Shown: positions 60,405 through 64,000 of the stretch, in pieces
Layout of the letters: each line of letters starts with the position of its first letter
Numbering within the stretch: position 1 is the stretch's first letter
From: Metallyticus violacea
Lineage: Eukaryota > Arthropoda > Insecta > Mantodea > Metallyticidae
Length of the DNA stretch: 64,000 nucleotides
Assembly: GCA_030762175.1 (NCBI GenBank)
Contig: CM060843.1
Coordinates: 115,101,369 to 115,165,368 of the forward strand
Direction: 5' to 3'
The notes under the pieces: model-generated
Told to the model about the DNA's origin: nothing
The model's input: the letters and a program-made list of their open reading frames with translations, nothing else
Databases searched by the model: none
Made by a program: the position numbers and the translations under genes

Positions 60405-61110
60405 ACTTTCTCTGTGGATGCGGTTTATTTTGAACACTTTCAACGGCACGCCATTATTTCATCATTTCACTAATAATTGCCTTCTGTTTAACAATCTCTC
60501 CGTAATCGCGTAGGTCTGCAAGTCCACGCTTAACGAATTCAAAGGACTTGATTTCAATAAAGCGCTCTATTCAAAATACGCACCGGCCAGTACGACAGCT
60601 GCTGAAATACAAGATCCATTAACTATTTATCACAGCATGCAATATTCTGGTGCTCTTCTTATTGTACAGTGTTCTCAATCTAAAATTGGCTAGTTGCAAA
60701 TGATCCACCGGCATTTCAATTGTAGAGCAACATACCTAATCGCTTGAATTAGGATAAAACTGGTAATAAAGAAAATATAGTGTATCCGGAACTTTGTTTT
60801 TTAATGAAGGTAATATGTATATCACTTCAGTTTAAACTAATACGTTTACTAAGTTATTTACATACATCGTTTATTTCACGAGTACCATTTTCTTATAATT
60901 ATTGGTAACACATATACTTAAAGAACATTAACAATTTTGCAGAATATATTTTATATTAACATTTAAATATTTTAAACATATTTAGTGCATCTTTCAAAGT
61001 ATAGAACAATTAAATATGATGTAATGTATAGTAATTAACTTTCTTTGTGAAAACAAGTTTGCTTTATAAGCGAATACGATAGTGAAATATTAACGAACAT
61101 CATTGCCTAG
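60405..61110. other. A+T-rich non-coding DNA
   Basis: Nothing recognised. Confidence 0.5.
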
Positions 61111-61273
61111 CCTGATGTTTCGCAAAAATAAAAAGGAGGCAGATTCTCCCATACCGCCCCCTTTTAGTGGGCTGGCTGGCATTTGCATGCATGTGAGTGT
61201 ATTGTTGTGCAAGTGCATGGGTGTGGCTATACGAACGGGCAAATGGAACGAAGATTCGTATTTAGATAAACAG
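61111..61273 (+). other. Candidate coding exon, unrecognised
   Basis: A patch less A+T-rich than its flanks, open from an acceptor-like cattgcctag (or from the ATG at 61115) to a donor-like AAACAG|GTAATA. The frame reads MFRKNKKEADSPIPPPF, then GLAGICMHVSVLLCK and GKWNEDSYLDKQ. The pyrimidine tract before the acceptor is weak. No family recognised and no partner exon found. Confidence 0.2.
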
Positions 61274-62985
61274 GTAATAAATAAAGTACTCTAGAACAGA
61301 GAAAGGGAAAATGTTCGTTTGTGGAGGGTTTGCAGATAATAAATTGAAAGTACTAAATACTGTTATAGCTTAGGGACAGCTCAGTTTAAATGTAATAGTT
61401 CTATTGATATTTTATTATCATTTTTAAATGCAATTAAGTAAACGTAAAATGTATTTAGTATAAGTTAAACTAGTTAATTCACACGAAACACAGTTTCCTG
61501 TTTTCTTAACTCCGTAATTCAAGCTGATATTATTTATGTTAACGCACTGTTACATTTAGTTTTGATGTGACAATTTTGACTGCTAACTAGTATTTCGAAT
61601 TTTTTATTAAACATAGTAAGTTATTATTTTTTGTTTTAATTAAACCCCTCCGATAGCTATGACAGTTGAATTGTGTAAAATATATTACACAAATTTATCT
61701 TTTGTGATAAGTGAAAATGTGACACAAAGAGAAACTGATCAAATAAAATAGCAGAACCTAAAATGAATATGAATGATAATTATATGGTTTTGTAATAGTT
61801 TTAAATATTTAATTTTTGCTCTAAAGTACTTTAGTTCTGGTGATTGCGTTATTCGAAGTCCAAGAAAATTGAAATGATGAGCTAAAATGACTAGTTAAAA
61901 CACACAAAACTTCAATGTAAGCCTACCAAAAAGAAAATAAGTCTCCATCATTTTCGACGATTCTTGGTAACTAGTTGAAGAAATTTATAATAACATGGTG
62001 GCTGCCAATTACACATCCTTCTTCACAGAGAATACAATGTTCAGTGTAATTTAGTAATCTGGTACAGTAGGTTACTGTTAACACACTTTGATCCTAGTGG
62101 TGTATTAGAATAACGTGAGACTTGCTTGCGTCGAACTGTTAGAGGAACGATTAAACAGTATTACTATTATTACATCATCATCATCATTATTATTATTATT
62201 ATTATTATTATCATTATTAAATGCAAAAATAAATGTTATTTTAAGGTACTTAGCTGGTTAAATTATATAAGAATATTGGAATTTTAATGAAACATCAGTA
62301 CTGTTGAGCTAATACCACATGGCACACTTTGGATACACACCAACTTACCTCAAAGCAAACGTATTCTGCTCGCCAGCTGCATGCGCCTGCGCATTGACGA
62401 GACGAACAGTCGGTTCTAGCTGAAGGTCTAATGTAATTCAGTCACGAAGTTTTCGAGGCAGCAACAGCGGAGTGGAACAAAGATTGAATACGTCGCGATC
62501 GTACGTCAAAACCTTATAGAGAATCTCATTGCTTTACAAAACTGTAGCAAGACTAGAAAAATACCTTCATCAAGAAACACTAAAATATGGCATTGCAAGG
62601 CCAGGGCACTCTAGTGCAAGTGAGAAGTGAATTTTATTTTTGTGGTACTATGCTGGTAAATTTAGCCTAGAGATAGGATTGCTAAATACCGCTGTGCTTC
62701 ACATTGTGAAGAAACGCCAGGCGATGCGAAAAATAACGTCAGAAAGAGCTTTTGTTAGAAATGCAGAAATGACAACGAAACGGCGATGTTCCTGCCCACT
62801 TGCTGCGAGTGCCAACATCAGGCTTTCTTAAGCGGCACTATGATCGCTATTTAATTTTCGGGACTCGAAGAAAACATGAGAGATGTTTCCTGCTGGCAAC
62901 ACTGATTAGTAAGCATAGAGTGTGTGGTACCTATTGCTGCACCTTCACCAGTGTTAATTGCGATCGTGTGCTCACTGTTTCATGA
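61274..62985. other. Non-coding DNA
   Basis: Contains an (ATT)n microsatellite at 62176-62219. Near 62383-62398 the phrase gcatgcgcctgcgcat is NRF-1-like and is followed at 62440 by TCAGTC, an initiator-like word. Short open frames at 62640-62985 are unrecognised. Confidence 0.45.
62176..62219 (+). repeat. (ATC)n(ATT)n microsatellite
   Basis: Short ATC run passing into about ten ATT units. Confidence 0.9.
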
Positions 62986-62989
62986 TGTA

Positions 62990-63930
62990 AAATGCAGGTT
63001 AATCTAGTGCATTGTTCAATTACTCTTTCACCATTTTAAGTGCGGCTTAAGCCAACAAGTATCCCTGGAAAAACAGAGATTTTTTCTAGATAATGCTTCA
63101 TCATGTTCAAAAGTCTAGAAGTGCTTTTCAGAGTTCAGACGAAGAAGAACTTGAAAGACGAGGAGCAGCCGGAGAGTCCAGTACAGTAGACACAGATGAA
63201 AACTGTTCGTGTATAAATTGAGAAACGATCCCCGAGTGACATATGGGAATAGAGGAAGCTCTTAACATTCATTTGCAGCAAGTGTCTGACATCTTGCGCA
63301 AATGTATTTCGTGTAGGGATGCATTGTTTTCTTTGGGCACTCCAGAACCTAACAGAACAAAAAACAGTAAGAGGGGAATGGTACTTGGGAAAGGTTCGTC
63401 ATTTTGACAATGGCAGCTCCCGACGTGATTACGATATCTTCACAGATGGCCAAAGCTGGGTTTACCAATACAATCTGGAATCAAAGAGGCGGTCGGCAAT
63501 CTGGATCTTCCCAAATGACCAGCCGAAAGTGAAGATTGTTGTTGAATTGAAGGCCGGAAGATGGTTGCCAGTTTCTTCTCAGCAAGTGACTATATTGCAA
63601 CCATTCTACAAAAATAATCGCTGTCAACAAGCACTGCACAGCTTGACTCTCTAAGTCTTTTGGGTACTAATAGAAAGGAAAGGGAAGGTTGCAAGGACGT
63701 AACTTCTTTCGCGCACATATCGATTTGAAAACAATAGAAGTTGAAAGTATTCAGAATGACATTGGTGTTCCACCTCTATACAGTTCATCTGGCTCACTGT
63801 GACAATTGTCCATTTCTAACTATCAAGGAAAAACTGAGATGCCATCGGTTTAAGAGTTAGAAAGAAGCTGTGGTATCCTAGGAAGATGAGGTAGGTGTCA
63901 TCTCTAAAGAAACGTGACGTTGACTGATTC
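62990..63930 (+). pseudogene. Degenerate mariner transposase, near full length
   Basis: The remnant can be followed across frame changes. Near 63110-63170 comes FKSLEVLFRVQ and NLKDEEQPESP (helix-turn-helix/linker region). VDTDEN and LNIHLQQVSDILRK follow at ~63180-63300. A clean 111-codon frame (63319-63654) then carries NLTEQKTVRGEW, FDNGSSRRDYD, DGQSWVYQYNLESKRRS and AIWIF. Later, VPPLYSS and CDNCPFLTIKEKLRCHRF (63765-63865) match YSPDLAPCDFFLFPKIKEKLRGKRF. The first catalytic motif, TGDETW in the family, reads TDGQSW. The window ends before the expected C-terminus and terminal repeat. Confidence 0.78.
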
Positions 63931-64000
63931 GGTTATGTTTTCCGGATGCTACAATTTTATATCGAGAGTGGAGGAAACTAATTTCATAATAAATAAGCAA

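Noticed and set aside
1..64000. CRISPR arrays, operons, bacterial ribosome-binding sites, endogenous viral genes
   Set aside because: None seen; the window is eukaryotic and repeat-derived, and no virus-like protein other than retrotransposon LTR architecture was recognised.

Overview
The window looks like non-coding DNA from a large, A+T-rich animal genome, most probably an arthropod and plausibly an insect. The evidence is the mix of repeats: several lineages of decayed mariner/Tc1-type transposons, an endonuclease/reverse-transcriptase LINE, tRNA-derived SINEs with intact Pol III boxes, gypsy-like LTRs with TATA boxes, and many simple repeats. Composition is roughly two-thirds A+T by eye. 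There are no bacterial-style gene arrays. No long open reading frame is present: nothing exceeds about 150 codons, and most short open frames are chance or are antisense shadows of transposon remnants. I could not identify a single host protein-coding gene with confidence.

Layout. 1-5.4 kb is SINE-rich (families A and B) and holds the first copy of a TA-flanked foldback-like element. 5.4-12.2 kb is unremarkable A+T-rich DNA. A reverse-transcriptase scrap lies at 12.26 kb, followed by two SINE-A copies, one with a perfect 12-bp target duplication. 17.8-18.9 kb carries a mariner C-terminal fragment next to an internally deleted Tc1/mariner element. 20.6-21.3 kb is an LTR with TATA box and primer-binding site, followed by a GC-rich CpG-containing block at 21.9-22.3 kb that could be a host promoter. 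23.75-25.44 kb is a decayed LINE ORF2 on the minus strand. 32.1-32.7 kb is another candidate LTR (minus). 34.9-36.95 kb holds a SINE-A fragment, an LTR with a CAGTT expansion, a 47-base poly(A) tract and a 62-bp near-perfect palindrome. 38.9-39.7 kb has a SINE-B copy and a Tc1 N-terminal remnant. 43-46.7 kb has a SINE-B head, a candidate exon, a second internally deleted Tc1/mariner element, a SINE-B body and a LINE scrap. 47.0-47.9 and 59.5-60.4 kb are two diverged copies of one ~0.9-kb LTR in the same orientation. 50-59 kb has two more SINE-B copies and two transposase remnants. The window ends inside a degenerate mariner transposase (63.0-63.9 kb).

How the parts relate. The elements are parasites of one another: the SINEs probably use LINE machinery, and the short Tc1/mariner derivatives keep the termini but have lost the catalytic core, so they would need transposase in trans. 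Every coding remnant seen is disabled by stops, frameshifts or changed catalytic residues. The most unusual item is the palindromic element family that sits in (TA)n tracts (about 2.1, 36.8 and 49.5 kb); the 36.8-kb copy has 62-base arms that differ at one position. Three possible host exons (19.6, 43.2 and 61.1 kb) and two promoter-like GC islands (22.1 and 40.8 kb) are offered only as candidates.
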